The position numbers and the translations under genes were made by a program. Below, in pieces: positions 23,952 through 33,112 of a DNA stretch of 64,000 nucleotides (position 1 is its first letter; each line of letters starts with the position of its first letter). The stretch spans positions 1-64,000 of the forward strand of contig WRLT01000003.1 in the NCBI GenBank assembly GCA_009777485.1, given 5' to 3'. The notes below the pieces were generated by a model. That model did not search any database. It saw nothing but the letters and a program-made list of their open reading frames with translations, and was not told where the DNA came from. This DNA comes from Bacillota bacterium (lineage in GTDB: Bacteria > Bacillota > Clostridia > Christensenellales > Pumilibacteraceae).

Positions 23952-25304
23952 TCAATTTCTATAACTGTGCAACGGGGCGGGGATTCTGCCGCCGCGCTGG
24001 ATAAAGGCGTCGCTTTTTGCGCTGTGCGCCGCCATGACGGGCGCGGTGCCTAAAAGTCCGCCGAACTCTGCCTCGTCCCCTACGGTTTTGCCTGGCACGG
24101 GAATAATGCGCACGGCGGTAGTTTTATGGTTGACCATGCCGATAGCGCACTCGTCCGCGATAATCGCCGATATCGTTGCGGCGGACGTGTCGCCCGGCAC
24201 CGCCAGCATATCCAGCCCTACCGAACATACGCTAGTCATGGCCTCTAACTTGTCTATGGTGATTGCGCCCGCGCGTACCGCGTTGATAAAGCCTGCGTCC
24301 TCCGATACGGGGATAAACGCGCCGCTTAATCCTCCTACGGCGGGGCTTGCCATAACGCCGCCCTTTTTTACCGCGTCGTTTAAAAGCGCAAGCGCGGCGG
24401 TTGTGCCGTGCGTGCCTACGCGCTCTAAGCCCATTGCCTCTAAAATATGCGCAACGGAATCGCCTAATTTGGGCGTAGGCGCAAGCGAAAGGTCTACAAT
24501 GCCGAACTGCACGCCTAAGCGTTTGGCTGCCTCCGCGCCGATTAAACTGCCCGCGCGGGTAATTTTAAACGCCGTGCGCTTAATGGCCTCTGCTAGGGCG
24601 GCGAAATCTGCATGCGGCAGATTTCTAACCGTTTTTTCTACTACGCCCGGCCCTGAAACGCCTACGTTGAGGGCGGCGTCCGCCTCGCCTGTTCCTGTAA
24701 ACGCGCCCGCCATAAAAGGGTTGTCGGGGACGGCGTTGCAAAACACTACGAATTTGGCGCAGGCTATGCCGTTTTGCTTTTTAGTACTTTCGGCTAACTG
24801 CTTAATCATAGCTCCCGCGCGGACTACGGCGTCCATGTTAATGCCTGCGCGGGTGGAGGCTACATTGACAGAGGAACATACCTTTTCGGTAGACGAAATT
24901 GCCTCTGCCACCGAATGTAAAAAGGCGTCCTCTGCGGGGGTTATGCCCTTTTCGATTAAAGCGGAATAGCCGCCGATAAAATCTATGCCGATTTCCTTTG
25001 CCGCTTTGTCCAAAGCACGGGCGATTTCGATAAAGCCTCCGCTTGCCGCGCCGATTAAACTGACAGGCGTTACGGCTACGCGCTTATTGACAATCGGAAC
25101 GCCGTATTCCGCCGCTAGGATATTACCCGTTTCTACAAGCTTTCCTGCCGTTTTGACAATTTTATGATACACCTTATCGGCGCACTTTTTTTTGTCGTCG
25201 GAGATGCAGTCAAAAAGCGACAGCGACAACGTAAGCGTGCGCACGTCCAAATTTTGGTCTTTAATCATTTCTACGGTTTCAAATATTTCGTTTTTGGTAA
25301 GCAT
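23952..25304 (-). CDS. UPF0210 (DUF711/PFL) family protein
   Basis: A 450-residue protein of the UPF0210 family, whose biochemical function is not established to my knowledge. Recognised segments include the [17 protein letters not shown] start region, [19 protein letters not shown]-like and [15 protein letters not shown], and the C-terminal [21 protein letters not shown] 25304 follows GGAGAAAG; upstream in-frame sequence to 25424 is repeat-derived. It is paired with a downstream-oriented UPF0237 ACT protein upstream of it, the usual neighbour. Confidence 0.88.
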   Translation of the reverse strand: MLTKNEIFETVEMIKDQNLDVRTLTLSLSLFDCISDDKKKCADKVYHKIVKTAGKLVETGNILAAEYGVPIVNKRVAVTPVSLIGAASGGFIEIARALDKAAKEIGIDFIGGYSALIEKGITPAEDAFLHSVAEAISSTEKVCSSVNVASTRAGINMDAVVRAGAMIKQLAESTKKQNGIACAKFVVFCNAVPDNPFMAGAFTGTGEADAALNVGVSGPGVVEKTVRNLPHADFAALAEAIKRTAFKITRAGSLIGAEAAKRLGVQFGIVDLSLAPTPKLGDSVAHILEAMGLERVGTHGTTAALALLNDAVKKGGVMASPAVGGLSGAFIPVSEDAGFINAVRAGAITIDKLEAMTSVCSVGLDMLAVPGDTSAATISAIIADECAIGMVNHKTTAVRIIPVPGKTVGDEAEFGGLLGTAPVMAAHSAKSDAFIQRGGRIPAPLHSYRN

Positions 25305-25320
25305 GTCTTTCTCCGAATGT

Positions 25321-25341
25321 TTTTCTTTCCACCCCGTCCGC
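25321..25341. repeat. family A repeat head
   Basis: An isolated TTTCTTTCCACCCCGTCCG head on the + strand. On the minus strand it places GGGGTGGAAAG about 20 nt upstream of the UPF0210 ribosome-binding site. Confidence 0.6.
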
Positions 25342-25348
25342 GTAGGCG

Positions 25349-25476
25349 TAGGCGGCTTAGATGACGTGTTGGACGTGCAACAGTTGGCTTTTTTACGACT
25401 GCCGCGTACCCGATATGTACGCAAAGAAGTAAAAAAGACAAGCGTAGCGCGTACAACGCGTTAGATAAGCCGCCTA
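25349..25476. repeat. fold-back element B, copy 2
   Basis: A 128-bp imperfect palindrome. The arms are TAGGCGGCTTA (25349-25359) and TAAGCCGCCTA (25466-25476). The core shares GCAACAGTTGGCTTTTTT and AAAAAAGACAAGCGTAGCGC with copy 1. The right arm ends exactly on the TAG stop of the minus-strand ACT-domain gene. Pairing continues beyond the arms into the core with scattered mismatches. Confidence 0.75.
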
Positions 25477-25737
25477 AATGCGGTGCATGGCGTTGAATAT
25501 ATCCTCATGCTGCACGCGGATATCTACGCCGATGCTTTTGGCTAGGGCTTCCATGCGTTTTACAATTTCTAAAAGCCCTGTTTTTTTGCTTTCTATCATC
25601 ATCAGCATTACAAAATACTCGCGCATAATGGTTTGGCTGATGTCCTCTACGTTTACCGCCATAGCCGCTAGTTCGCCCGTTACGGCTGCGATAATGCCCG
25701 TTTTATCCTTTCCTATTACGGTTACAATGGCTCTCAT
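25474..25737 (-). CDS. UPF0237 ACT-domain protein
   Basis: An 87-residue single ACT domain (MRAIVTVIGKDKTGIIAAVTGELA), a ligand-sensing fold related to the regulatory domains of amino-acid enzymes. This family is generally encoded next to UPF0210, as here, and may regulate it. Its start overlaps the DUF2130 stop (ATGA). The coding sequence ends within fold-back element B. Confidence 0.9.
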   Translation of the reverse strand: MRAIVTVIGKDKTGIIAAVTGELAAMAVNVEDISQTIMREYFVMLMMIESKKTGLLEIVKRMEALAKSIGVDIRVQHEDIFNAMHRI

Positions 25738-26948
25738 GCTGTTTCGTCCTCCTCGTCTTGCGCGTCTTTTTTAGGTAACTGGGCAAACATTTCCGTCATG
25801 GTGGGGTTGCCCTTTGTAAGGCGTTTGATGGTAAGCTTTTCTGCCTTTTCGTTGGCAATGCGCAAATTTTTATCGGAGGACTGCAACGCGTCGCGCACCT
25901 TTTCTAAATGCTTAATCGTGGTGTTGATTTCCTCGATAGCCGTGTTGAATTTTCGGCTTGCCAAACTATAATTATACGAAAAATCCTCTTTAAATTTATT
26001 CATGCTGTTTTCGAAATTTGCGATGTCTATGTTTTGATTTCTAAAAAGCGCAAGCTCGGCTTTATGCTGAACGGTGTTGAGGGCAGCGTTTCTAAGCAGC
26101 GTTATCATGGGGATAAAGCATTGCGGGCGCACAACGTACATTTTGGGATAACGGAAAGAAACGTCCGCTATGCCTGCGTTGTAAAAATCGTTTTGCGGCT
26201 CTAACAGCGAAACCAACACGGCGTATTCGCAGTTTTTTTCGGTGCGGTCTTTATGCAGCTTGTCTAAAAAGTCGTCGTTTTTTTTCTTGAAAGCGGATTG
26301 CTCTTCTTGGTTTTTCATCTCGAACATAATAGAGATTATTTCTACGCCGTCGTCGTTTAGCTCGCGGTAAATGTAATCGCCCTTGCTGCCGCTTTTGGCG
26401 TCGTTGTCTTTGCCGAACTGCGCAGACGGAAACGCCGCGCTGCGGATTTTGTTAAACTCGATTTCGCAGTGCTGTTCTAACGACTCGCCCACCAGCTTGG
26501 TGGTTTGCTGTAATTTCATATCTTTATATAAATCTATGGCTTTATCTTTTAGGCTTAACTCGTAGGCGTGCTGTTCTTTAAGCACGCGCTCGCCGCGCTC
26601 CTTATCGGTTTTTGTGGTTTCTAACTCTACTTTAAGCGCGCCGACTTGCTCTTTAATGTGCGCGGTGGCTTTTTCTACCGCTAATTCCTTTTCGGATACG
26701 GTTTTGGCAATTACGGCGTTAAGCTGCGAAATCAGGGCGTCCTTTTCGGTAAGCGACGCTTGCATTTTATCTTTAAGCTGCGTTTGCGCGTCTAAGACGG
26801 CGGTTTTTTTTACCGCGTCCCACAGCTTTTCTTTTTCGGACAGTGCCTGCGCAAACGTTTCGTCGCGCACCTGCTTTACAATATCGGCAAAGCCCGCCTC
26901 GTCCGCTTTAAAGACCTTGTTGCAGGAAGGGCATTTAATTTCGTTCAT
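25734..26948 (-). CDS. DUF2130 domain protein
   Basis: A 404-residue cytoplasmic protein. It has an N-terminal zinc-ribbon-like CPSCNKVF, a long coiled coil at about residues 25-175, then the DUF2130 region with GKDNDAKSGSKGDYIYRE, IMFEMKNQ and a YPKMYVVRPQCFIPMI segment. Its function is unknown; the charged GDYIYRE and EMKNQ positions recall nuclease-like cores but I cannot assign that. ATG 26948 follows GAGGAAG and is preferred over an in-frame codon at 26981. Confidence 0.85.
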   Translation of the reverse strand: MNEIKCPSCNKVFKADEAGFADIVKQVRDETFAQALSEKEKLWDAVKKTAVLDAQTQLKDKMQASLTEKDALISQLNAVIAKTVSEKELAVEKATAHIKEQVGALKVELETTKTDKERGERVLKEQHAYELSLKDKAIDLYKDMKLQQTTKLVGESLEQHCEIEFNKIRSAAFPSAQFGKDNDAKSGSKGDYIYRELNDDGVEIISIMFEMKNQEEQSAFKKKNDDFLDKLHKDRTEKNCEYAVLVSLLEPQNDFYNAGIADVSFRYPKMYVVRPQCFIPMITLLRNAALNTVQHKAELALFRNQNIDIANFENSMNKFKEDFSYNYSLASRKFNTAIEEINTTIKHLEKVRDALQSSDKNLRIANEKAEKLTIKRLTKGNPTMTEMFAQLPKKDAQDEEDETA

Positions 26949-26987
26949 TGCTTCCTCTACTAAAATAAAATTTTTGGGCATTTTGGG

Positions 26988-27016
26988 TTGAGTTTTTTTA
27001 AAGCTTATGGTATGAT
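26988..27016 (+). promoter_or_regulatory. dnaD-dnaI-PHP promoter
   Basis: TTGAGT (26988-26993), 17-bp spacer, TATGAT (27011-27016), about 50 nt before the ribosome-binding site of the DnaD-like gene. Confidence 0.7.
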
Positions 27017-27079
27017 AGAATAACTCTCGGCTTTAAGTGTACCACATTTAAAAAAAAACCGCAAGAAAAAAAAGGTGTT

Positions 27080-28330
27080 ATGGGATTTATCCGTTTTAAC
27101 AAGGCACTGAACGAACAGCGCAAAATTGTATTGGATACGGCGTTTATTTTAGAGGACATGCCGTATGCGCCAGAGGGCTACGCCAAAGTTTATTTGGCGG
27201 GGTTGGCTTTTGCAAGCTCGTTTGATAATGAGTTAGAGGGCATTGCGCTGGCGTTGAACATCAGCATGCAAGAGGTTATGAATGCGTATGCGTACTGGCA
27301 GTCGCAAGAGCTTGTGCAGCTTACGTTAGACCCGCCTTCGGTGGAATATGCCGCGTATGTGCCGCGTTCTAAGCGCGTGCCGAAATTTGATAAGGCTAAG
27401 TATAAGACGTTTAACGACCAACTGCATTTAATGCTGAAAGACCGTCAGATTTTGCCTAATGAATACAACGAATATTATACGGTTATGGAGTTAGACGGCG
27501 TAGAAACCGAAGCCATGTTAATTATTATCGCTTATTGCGTGCGTCAAAAGGGCGAAAGCGTGCGTCATCCCTACATTACCACCGTAGCGCGTAATTTGGC
27601 GGCGCAAGGTTACCGCACGTATGAACGCGTCAACGAACACTTATCCGAATTAGAGTTGCTTTACGATAAGGATTTAAAGGCTGTGTTAAAGGCGTTGCGG
27701 CTTAAACGCAAGGCCGACTACACCGACAAGCGTTATGTATTAAAGTGGCAAAAGGAGTTAGGCTTTCCTATCGAAACGATTGTTTCGGCGGCGGGGCGCG
27801 TAGAATACGGCGGTGTACAGGGCTTAGACAAGCTGCTTATCCGTTATTACGAAAATCGTATTTTTACGGTAGCGGAGGTAGAGGCGTTTGAACAAAAGCG
27901 CGATGCGCTGTACGCGCTTACGGGCAAATTGGCGCAGCTGTTGGGTTCGCGCTTAGAACGCTACGACAGCTACGCCGAAACGTATGTTGCGCCGTGGTTG
28001 GATTTAGGGTTTAGCGAAAGCGCGTTAAAGCTAATAGCGGAGGTTTGTTTCAGCCGCCCCAAATACGGAATGACGAAGTTTGAAAGCATGAATCAAGAGG
28101 TTGCGCGTTTGGCTAGGCTTGGCAAAATTCAAGCGGCCGATATTAAGGCGTTATTGCTTAAAGAAAGCGCGGCGGTAAAAAGCGGCGCGTCGGGCGGTGC
28201 GGGCGCGTCGGGCAGTGCGGTACAAGATACGGTAGTAGCGCGTGAGGGCAATCCTAATTTTGTAAGCCGCGCCTTAACGGCGGAGGAATTAAACGCTATG
28301 TTTGAGAGGCTAAGCGACGATGAGTTATAA
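27080..28330 (+). CDS. DnaD/DnaB-like replication initiation protein
   Basis: A 416-residue protein with an N-terminal winged-helix-like region, then DnaD-type helical repeats (YVLKWQKELGFPIETIVSAAGRV, YAETYVAPWLDLGFSESALKLIAEVCF). A low-complexity Gly/Ala/Ser linker leads to a C-terminal acidic motif. DnaD/DnaB proteins help load the replicative helicase in Firmicutes. It overlaps the DnaI-like ATPase gene by 11 bp, which supports the same pathway. AGGTG lies upstream of ATG 27080. Confidence 0.87.
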   Translation: MGFIRFNKALNEQRKIVLDTAFILEDMPYAPEGYAKVYLAGLAFASSFDNELEGIALALNISMQEVMNAYAYWQSQELVQLTLDPPSVEYAAYVPRSKRVPKFDKAKYKTFNDQLHLMLKDRQILPNEYNEYYTVMELDGVETEAMLIIIAYCVRQKGESVRHPYITTVARNLAAQGYRTYERVNEHLSELELLYDKDLKAVLKALRLKRKADYTDKRYVLKWQKELGFPIETIVSAAGRVEYGGVQGLDKLLIRYYENRIFTVAEVEAFEQKRDALYALTGKLAQLLGSRLERYDSYAETYVAPWLDLGFSESALKLIAEVCFSRPKYGMTKFESMNQEVARLARLGKIQAADIKALLLKESAAVKSGASGGAGASGSAVQDTVVAREGNPNFVSRALTAEELNAMFERLSDDEL

Positions 28331-29228
28331 AAATTCTGTCAACTTTATAGTGCAAAGACGCAAAGCCGAACAAGACGCGGCAAGCGTTATCTTTAACGAC
28401 GCCTTGCAACAAAATCCCGCGCTGTTAGAGGTTGAGTCCGCGCTGCGGGGCATCATTTTAGCGGAGGCAAAGGACGAAAAAATCAATCAAAAAACGCGCA
28501 CTGCCCTACTTGCGGAAAAAACCGCGCTGTTAAAAAAGGCGGGCATAACCGAAAATATGCTTAATCCCCCGCCGCACTGCGCGGTGTGCCGCGATACGGC
28601 CTATGTAGGTGCAAAATTATGCGATTGTGTAAAGACGCTTGCGCTGAATAAGCCCGACAACGTAGAAATTCCGCTGTTGGCATTTTCGGATATAGATTTT
28701 TCGCGTTTTGACCCTGCCCACCGCGAACGCAACCAAACGGTGTACGAAAGCGTGCAAAAAATCTGCGCTAAGTATCCCCTTAACAAACGGCGCGTAATCA
28801 TTATTTCGGGCAATACGGGTACGGGCAAAACGCTGTTGGCGGGCTGTGCGGCGGATTGTATGCTGTCGCGGGGCTTTGCGGTAACGGCGGTTACGGCGTT
28901 TGGGTTTGTAAACCGCGCTTTGCAATACCACACCACCTTTAACGAAGAAAAGCTGGCGCATTTAGAACCCTTAACCGACAGCGATTTATTAGTTATTGAC
29001 GATTTAGGCACGGAAAGCTTTTTAAAAAACATCACGCACGAATATCTGTATTCGGTACTGAATGAACGCATAAATTCGGGAAAGCTGACCTTAATAACGT
29101 CTAACCTTTCGCGTGAAGGAATTTTAGCGCGTTACGGCGAGCGTATTTTTTCGCGTCTGTACGATAAAAATATAGGGTATGCAAGTATTTTAAACGGCGC
29201 GGATTTGCGCAGCGGAACACCTACATGA
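28320..29228 (+). CDS. dnaI: DnaI/DnaC-like helicase-loader ATPase
   Basis: A 302-residue AAA+ protein. A zinc-binding-type region, CAVCRDTAYVGAKLCDC, at about residues 82-100 precedes the ATPase. Walker A is GNTGTGKT, Walker B LLVIDDLGTE, and SNLSREGI is sensor-like. This matches Firmicute DnaI, which loads the DnaC helicase at the origin. It is translationally coupled to the DnaD-like gene upstream and the PHP gene downstream. Confidence 0.9.
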   Translation: MSYKNSVNFIVQRRKAEQDAASVIFNDALQQNPALLEVESALRGIILAEAKDEKINQKTRTALLAEKTALLKKAGITENMLNPPPHCAVCRDTAYVGAKLCDCVKTLALNKPDNVEIPLLAFSDIDFSRFDPAHRERNQTVYESVQKICAKYPLNKRRVIIISGNTGTGKTLLAGCAADCMLSRGFAVTAVTAFGFVNRALQYHTTFNEEKLAHLEPLTDSDLLVIDDLGTESFLKNITHEYLYSVLNERINSGKLTLITSNLSREGILARYGERIFSRLYDKNIGYASILNGADLRSGTPT

Positions 29229-30073
29229 AAATAATCGACACACATGTTCATACGGATTTTTCGTCCGACGGCGTAGAAAAAGCAGAGGATATGATACGCG
29301 CCGCTATTCGCAAGGGCATTCAATACATTGCCTTTACCGACCATTTAGATTTAGGGCGGGACGGCTGCGCGTCGGAACGTATGCGCGATTTAAAGGCGGT
29401 GCTAAACTGCTTTTGCACCTACAAGGCGCGCTATGCGGGACAAATTGAAATTGCGGCAGGCGTAGAGGTAGGCTTTGCCCCCGAACATGAAGCTAAGCTT
29501 ACCGCCTTGTTAGACGGGCTGAACTTTGATTATGTAATCAATTCTATCCACGATGTAAACGGGCAGGATTGCTACCGCATGGAGTTTTATAAAAACAAAA
29601 CTAAGCAGCAAGCCTTTACCGAATATTTTGACGCCGTGTTGCAAAGCTTAGACGCGTCGTTTACCTACCACGCGCTGGGGCATTTATGCTATGTAGAACG
29701 CGTTGCGCCTTATCCCGACAGGCGCGCCTGTTACAATCAATTTGCGGACATCTTAGATAAAATCTTAAATAAGCTGATTAAAAAGGGTAAGCTTTTAGAG
29801 CTTAATTCTTCGATTCGTCCGCAGTTATCCGAAAGTTTAACGGCGGATTGCGGTACGCTGCGCACCAAAGCCCCTGCGGTTTGCTTGCCCGGCGCGGACA
29901 TTTTAGCGCGGTATAAGCAGTTGGGCGGCACGCGCGTTACGTTTGGTTCGGACGCGCACCAAATCCCCCGCCTACTGGATAAGTACGACGCGGTAACCGA
30001 TTTATGTAAGCAGCTAGGCTTTTCGGGCTTTACGTATATCAGCAGCGGCAAAGAAAAGCTAGCGGCGTTTTAG
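29225..30073 (+). CDS. PHP-domain phosphoesterase (histidinol-phosphatase-like)
   Basis: A 282-residue PHP-fold metal-dependent phosphoesterase. Metal motifs appear in order: DTHVHTDFSSDG, FTDHLD, GVEVGF, SIHDVNG, GHLCYVER and FGSDAHQ. The length and motif set fit the HisK-type histidinol phosphatase group, but no his genes are nearby, so the substrate is uncertain. Its ATG overlaps the helicase-loader stop (ATGA). Confidence 0.85.
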   Translation: MKIIDTHVHTDFSSDGVEKAEDMIRAAIRKGIQYIAFTDHLDLGRDGCASERMRDLKAVLNCFCTYKARYAGQIEIAAGVEVGFAPEHEAKLTALLDGLNFDYVINSIHDVNGQDCYRMEFYKNKTKQQAFTEYFDAVLQSLDASFTYHALGHLCYVERVAPYPDRRACYNQFADILDKILNKLIKKGKLLELNSSIRPQLSESLTADCGTLRTKAPAVCLPGADILARYKQLGGTRVTFGSDAHQIPRLLDKYDAVTDLCKQLGFSGFTYISSGKEKLAAF

Positions 30074-30075
30074 GG

Positions 30076-30187
30076 GTTGACAAATATAATTGACAACTTA
30101 CAACTTACAACTGACGAATTTCGGCTAAAATAATTATATAAAATAAACAGCAATAATTTGTCAATTGTCAGTTGTAAGTTGTAAGTT
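30076..30187. repeat. family D repeat, copy 2
   Basis: The left arm (30088-30120, TTGACAACTTACAACTTACA onward) ends in GACGAATTTCGGC. The inverted right arm (30156-30186) encodes the end of TrmFO on the minus strand. It has the same organisation as 21887-21985. Confidence 0.8.
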
Positions 30188-31489
30188 TATAAACTCTTGC
30201 AAATCCGCTAGGCTGCGCGCTGTGTAGGCTTGTTTGCGGGTTTGCTTGCAGCGGATGTTTAGGGGCGGTAAAAGCCCGAAGTTGGCGTTCATCGGCTGAA
30301 AATTCGGGTTTTGGGCGGTTAGGTAGCGTGTGAGTGCGCCCATAAGAGAGGTTTCGGGTAAATCGGGCAGCTGTCCGCCGCGTAAGGTATCTAGGGCGTA
30401 TACGCCTGCGGTTAGGCCGCTTGCCGCGCTTTCTAGGTAGCCCTCTACGCCCGAAAGCTGCCCCGCTATAAACAGGTTGGGGATTTTTTTTACTTGATAG
30501 CGGCGGTTGAGTACGTTGGGAGCGTTGATAAAGGTGTTGCGGTGCATTACGCCGTAGCGCAGAAATTCGGCGGCGTGCAGGGCGGGTATCATAGAGAAAA
30601 CGCGCTTTTGCTCGTTAAATTTTAGGTTGGTTTGAAAACCCACCATATTGTACATATCCCCTGCCGCGTTTTCTTTGCGCAGCTGCACTACGGCATAGGG
30701 ACGCTTGTTTGTAAGAGGGTCGGTTAAGCCGACGGGCTTTAACGGGCCGAAGCGCAGCGTGTCGCGCCCTCTTGCCGCTAATACCTCTACGGGCATACAG
30801 CCCTCGAAAAATGCGTTTTTTTCGAAGTCTTTTTGCAGTACGGTTTCGGCGGAGGTTAAGGCGGAGATAAAGGCGTAGTATTCGTCCTGTGTAAGCGGAC
30901 AATTTATATAATCCCCTTGTGCGCCTTGCACTTCGCCTTTTCCGTAGCGGTTGCCAAAAAATGCCGCGTTTGTGTCTATGCTTTCGGCGGCGATAATCGG
31001 CGCGGCGGCATCGTAAAACGAAAGGCCTCCCTCTGCACAATCGCGCAACTCGTCTGCAAGTGTTCCTAGTGTAAGTGGCCCTGTGGCAATAATGGTTAGC
31101 GCGTTTTTATCTAAGTTTGCAGTCGTTTGGCAAATAATTTGAATGTTAGGGTTTTTTTTGATTTGCTTGGTTACCGCCGCGCTGAATTGCGTTCGGTCTA
31201 CGGCTAACGCGCCGCCCGCAGGAATTTTAGCGGCCGCAGCGCAACGCAAAATTAAGCTGTCAAACAGCTGCATTTCGGCTTTTAACAAGCCTTGCGAAGT
31301 AGAAGGGTCTTGCGATTTAAGCGAATTAGAACATACTAATTCTGCAAAATCCGCCGAACTGTGCGCCGCGCTTTTTTGCTTAGGCTTAGCCTCGTACAGC
31401 TTAACGGGTACGCCGCGCTTAGCGATTTGGTACGCCGCCTCACAGCCCGCAAGACCCGCGCCGATTACGTTGATGTGCTTGTGTTGCAT
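30161..31489 (-). CDS. trmFO: methylenetetrahydrofolate-tRNA-(uracil-5-)-methyltransferase TrmFO
   Basis: A 442-residue flavoprotein that makes m5U54 in tRNA using methylenetetrahydrofolate. The FAD motif GAGLAGCEAA is at residues 10-19. The C-terminal half has GVEGYLESAASGL, typical of the family. The last eight residues (NLQLTTDN) are encoded by a family D repeat and are identical to the end of PepF. A possible TTGACA-17-TACGTT promoter lies upstream with AAAGG near the start. Confidence 0.94.
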   Translation of the reverse strand: MQHKHINVIGAGLAGCEAAYQIAKRGVPVKLYEAKPKQKSAAHSSADFAELVCSNSLKSQDPSTSQGLLKAEMQLFDSLILRCAAAAKIPAGGALAVDRTQFSAAVTKQIKKNPNIQIICQTTANLDKNALTIIATGPLTLGTLADELRDCAEGGLSFYDAAAPIIAAESIDTNAAFFGNRYGKGEVQGAQGDYINCPLTQDEYYAFISALTSAETVLQKDFEKNAFFEGCMPVEVLAARGRDTLRFGPLKPVGLTDPLTNKRPYAVVQLRKENAAGDMYNMVGFQTNLKFNEQKRVFSMIPALHAAEFLRYGVMHRNTFINAPNVLNRRYQVKKIPNLFIAGQLSGVEGYLESAASGLTAGVYALDTLRGGQLPDLPETSLMGALTRYLTAQNPNFQPMNANFGLLPPLNIRCKQTRKQAYTARSLADLQEFINLQLTTDN

Positions 31490-31555
31490 ATCTAGCCTTT
31501 AACGTAACATATCGCTTACAAGTTGTCAAGTAATGATTTGTTTGCTATAAAAAAT

Positions 31556-31580
31556 ATTTTCCATTTTCCATTCTCCATTC
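31556..31580. repeat. short AATGGA-type array
   Basis: Four TTCCATT-type units on the + strand that end exactly at the stop codon of the minus-strand subtilase gene. Confidence 0.65.
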
Positions 31581-32702
31581 TTATAACTCTTCTAAAAAGT
31601 CAAAGGATAGTAGGCCGTGTCCTGCGCTTTCGCGTGGGAGGGCGGGCATTTTTTGGGCGGTTTTTAGTAGAATTTCTTTTACGCGGTTGGGCGAAAAGTC
31701 GGGGCGTTTGCTAAGTATCAAGGCGGCGGCTCCCGCCGTAATGGGCGCGGCCATAGAGGTGCCTGTATGTGTTTCGTAATCGTCCGTTACGCCACAGGCG
31801 GTTATGTTAGACGCGGGCGCAACAAGGTCTGGCTTAGTAAAGCCCGCGCACAGTCCGCGTGAGGAAAACTCGGCAACTTCTGCGCCCGATTTAGTAAGGT
31901 GCGCGCCGCCCACCGTTATAATAGACGAATTGCAGCCCGGCGAACGGACGGTATCGGGCTTTGGACCGTCGTTGCCCGCGCTGGCTACTACCGTTATGCC
32001 CTTGCGCCACAGTGCCTCCGCGCCTGCCGAAAGCGGGTCTAGCCCGTCTTGTACCGGCTGTGAACCGAACGATGCGCACAATACCTTGATGTTGTGTTTG
32101 GCGGCGTTATCGTACAGCCATTGCATCGCCTCTAAAATAACAAACGCGCCGCCCTCGCCGCTTGCGCCTATTGCTTTAAGAGCGAAAAGACGGCTTTTAG
32201 GCGCGATGCCCGAAAAGCGTCCGCCGCTGGCTAAGCCGTTTCCGCACAAAATAGAGGCTACGGCTGTTCCGTGCCCGTTATCGTCGTAGGGTAAAGTCCG
32301 CCCCGCAATAAAGTCGCGAAAATAAATGCGGGGCGCGGGCATCATAAAATCTACGTGCGGACGCACGCCCGTATCGATTACCGCAACGCCTATTCCCCCG
32401 CCGTAAAGGGACGCTTTTTGCGCGGTTTCTACCCCTAGTACGGCTTTTGTTTTATGTAAGCACGTGGTTACCGTAGTGTGCGGCGCGACTGCTTTTACGC
32501 ACGGCAGTTTTTTTAAATCGTCTAATTTATGTACAAAAACCCGCGCGCCGAACGCGCCGATAAACGGGTACGCGCCCACAATCGACGCCAAATGCGGCGT
32601 TAAGCAGCTGCGCGCGCTTTGGATAGAATCTACAAAAATGACGCATTGGGTTTCGCCTGTTTCGTTTGCCGCAAGCCGTACAATAGAAGCATTATTTTCC
32701 AT
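31581..32702 (-). CDS. subtilisin-like serine protease (S8), probably cytoplasmic
   Basis: A 373-residue peptidase with a complete triad: Asp in AVIDTGVRPH, His in DNGHGTAVAS, Ser in GTSMAAPITAG. The oxyanion Asn is in ASAGNDG. No signal peptide is visible. An N-terminal region of about 100 residues is prodomain-like (YPFIGAFGARVFVHKL). This suggests an intracellular subtilisin, used for bulk protein turnover in Bacillus-type bacteria. The ribosome-binding site is weak (TAAGGC). Confidence 0.9.
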   Translation of the reverse strand: MENNASIVRLAANETGETQCVIFVDSIQSARSCLTPHLASIVGAYPFIGAFGARVFVHKLDDLKKLPCVKAVAPHTTVTTCLHKTKAVLGVETAQKASLYGGGIGVAVIDTGVRPHVDFMMPAPRIYFRDFIAGRTLPYDDNGHGTAVASILCGNGLASGGRFSGIAPKSRLFALKAIGASGEGGAFVILEAMQWLYDNAAKHNIKVLCASFGSQPVQDGLDPLSAGAEALWRKGITVVASAGNDGPKPDTVRSPGCNSSIITVGGAHLTKSGAEVAEFSSRGLCAGFTKPDLVAPASNITACGVTDDYETHTGTSMAAPITAGAAALILSKRPDFSPNRVKEILLKTAQKMPALPRESAGHGLLSFDFLEEL

Positions 32703-32712
32703 AATAAAAGCC

Positions 32713-32985
32713 TTAATCCGCTTCGGAGTTAATCACTTTTATAATGTTTTGCAGCTTTTCGCGCTGTGCCTCGCCTAAATGCGGCTTTAACATATTGATG
32801 TAGCCTTCCATTTGGGCGGGATTGTACGTGCCGTTTTTCTTAGAACCGCGAATTTGGCTGAGTAAGCTTTCGATTAAAGCATCCTCGCTCATATGCCCGT
32901 ATTTTTGCATAGCGTCCGAAAAGCCTTGACTTTCCTTAACCGCATCGGGGATATCCCGCTTATTAAAATTGCGCAATTGTTTCAT
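32713..32985 (-). CDS. small hypothetical protein
   Basis: A 90-residue basic, helical protein (MKQLRNFNKRDIPDAVKESQ at the start), with a C-terminal KPHLGEAQREKLQNIIKVI helix. I do not recognise a family. GGAGG precedes ATG 32985. It is divergent from another small unknown gene at 33113 and shares with it an intergenic region built around a long palindrome. It lies upstream of the subtilase on the same strand and may be co-transcribed with it. Confidence 0.7.
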   Translation of the reverse strand: MKQLRNFNKRDIPDAVKESQGFSDAMQKYGHMSEDALIESLLSQIRGSKKNGTYNPAQMEGYINMLKPHLGEAQREKLQNIIKVINSEAD

Positions 32986-33001
32986 AATATGGTTGCCTCC
33001 G

Positions 33002-33042
33002 GTTACTATTATAGATATGCCGGCATATACATAATAGTGAAC
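33002..33042. promoter_or_regulatory. 41-bp imperfect palindrome between two small divergent genes
   Basis: The centre is the perfect 14-bp palindrome ATATGCCGGCATAT, flanked by CTATTATA and TAATAGTG arms. A TATAAT hexamer on the minus strand overlaps the left arm, about 10 nt before the GGAGG of the 32985 gene. A dimeric regulator site is the simplest reading. Confidence 0.6.
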
Positions 33043-33112
33043 CCAAAAAACAACTGGTACATAAAAAATCATTAAACTACCGCAAGTAGCACAAAAAAGG
33101 AGGGCTTGAACT

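Noticed and set aside
24034-24969. 311-codon + strand ORF opposite UPF0210
   Set aside because: It is a shadow of the well-supported UPF0210 gene; its Ala/Pro/Ser-rich translation reflects the codon use of the other strand.
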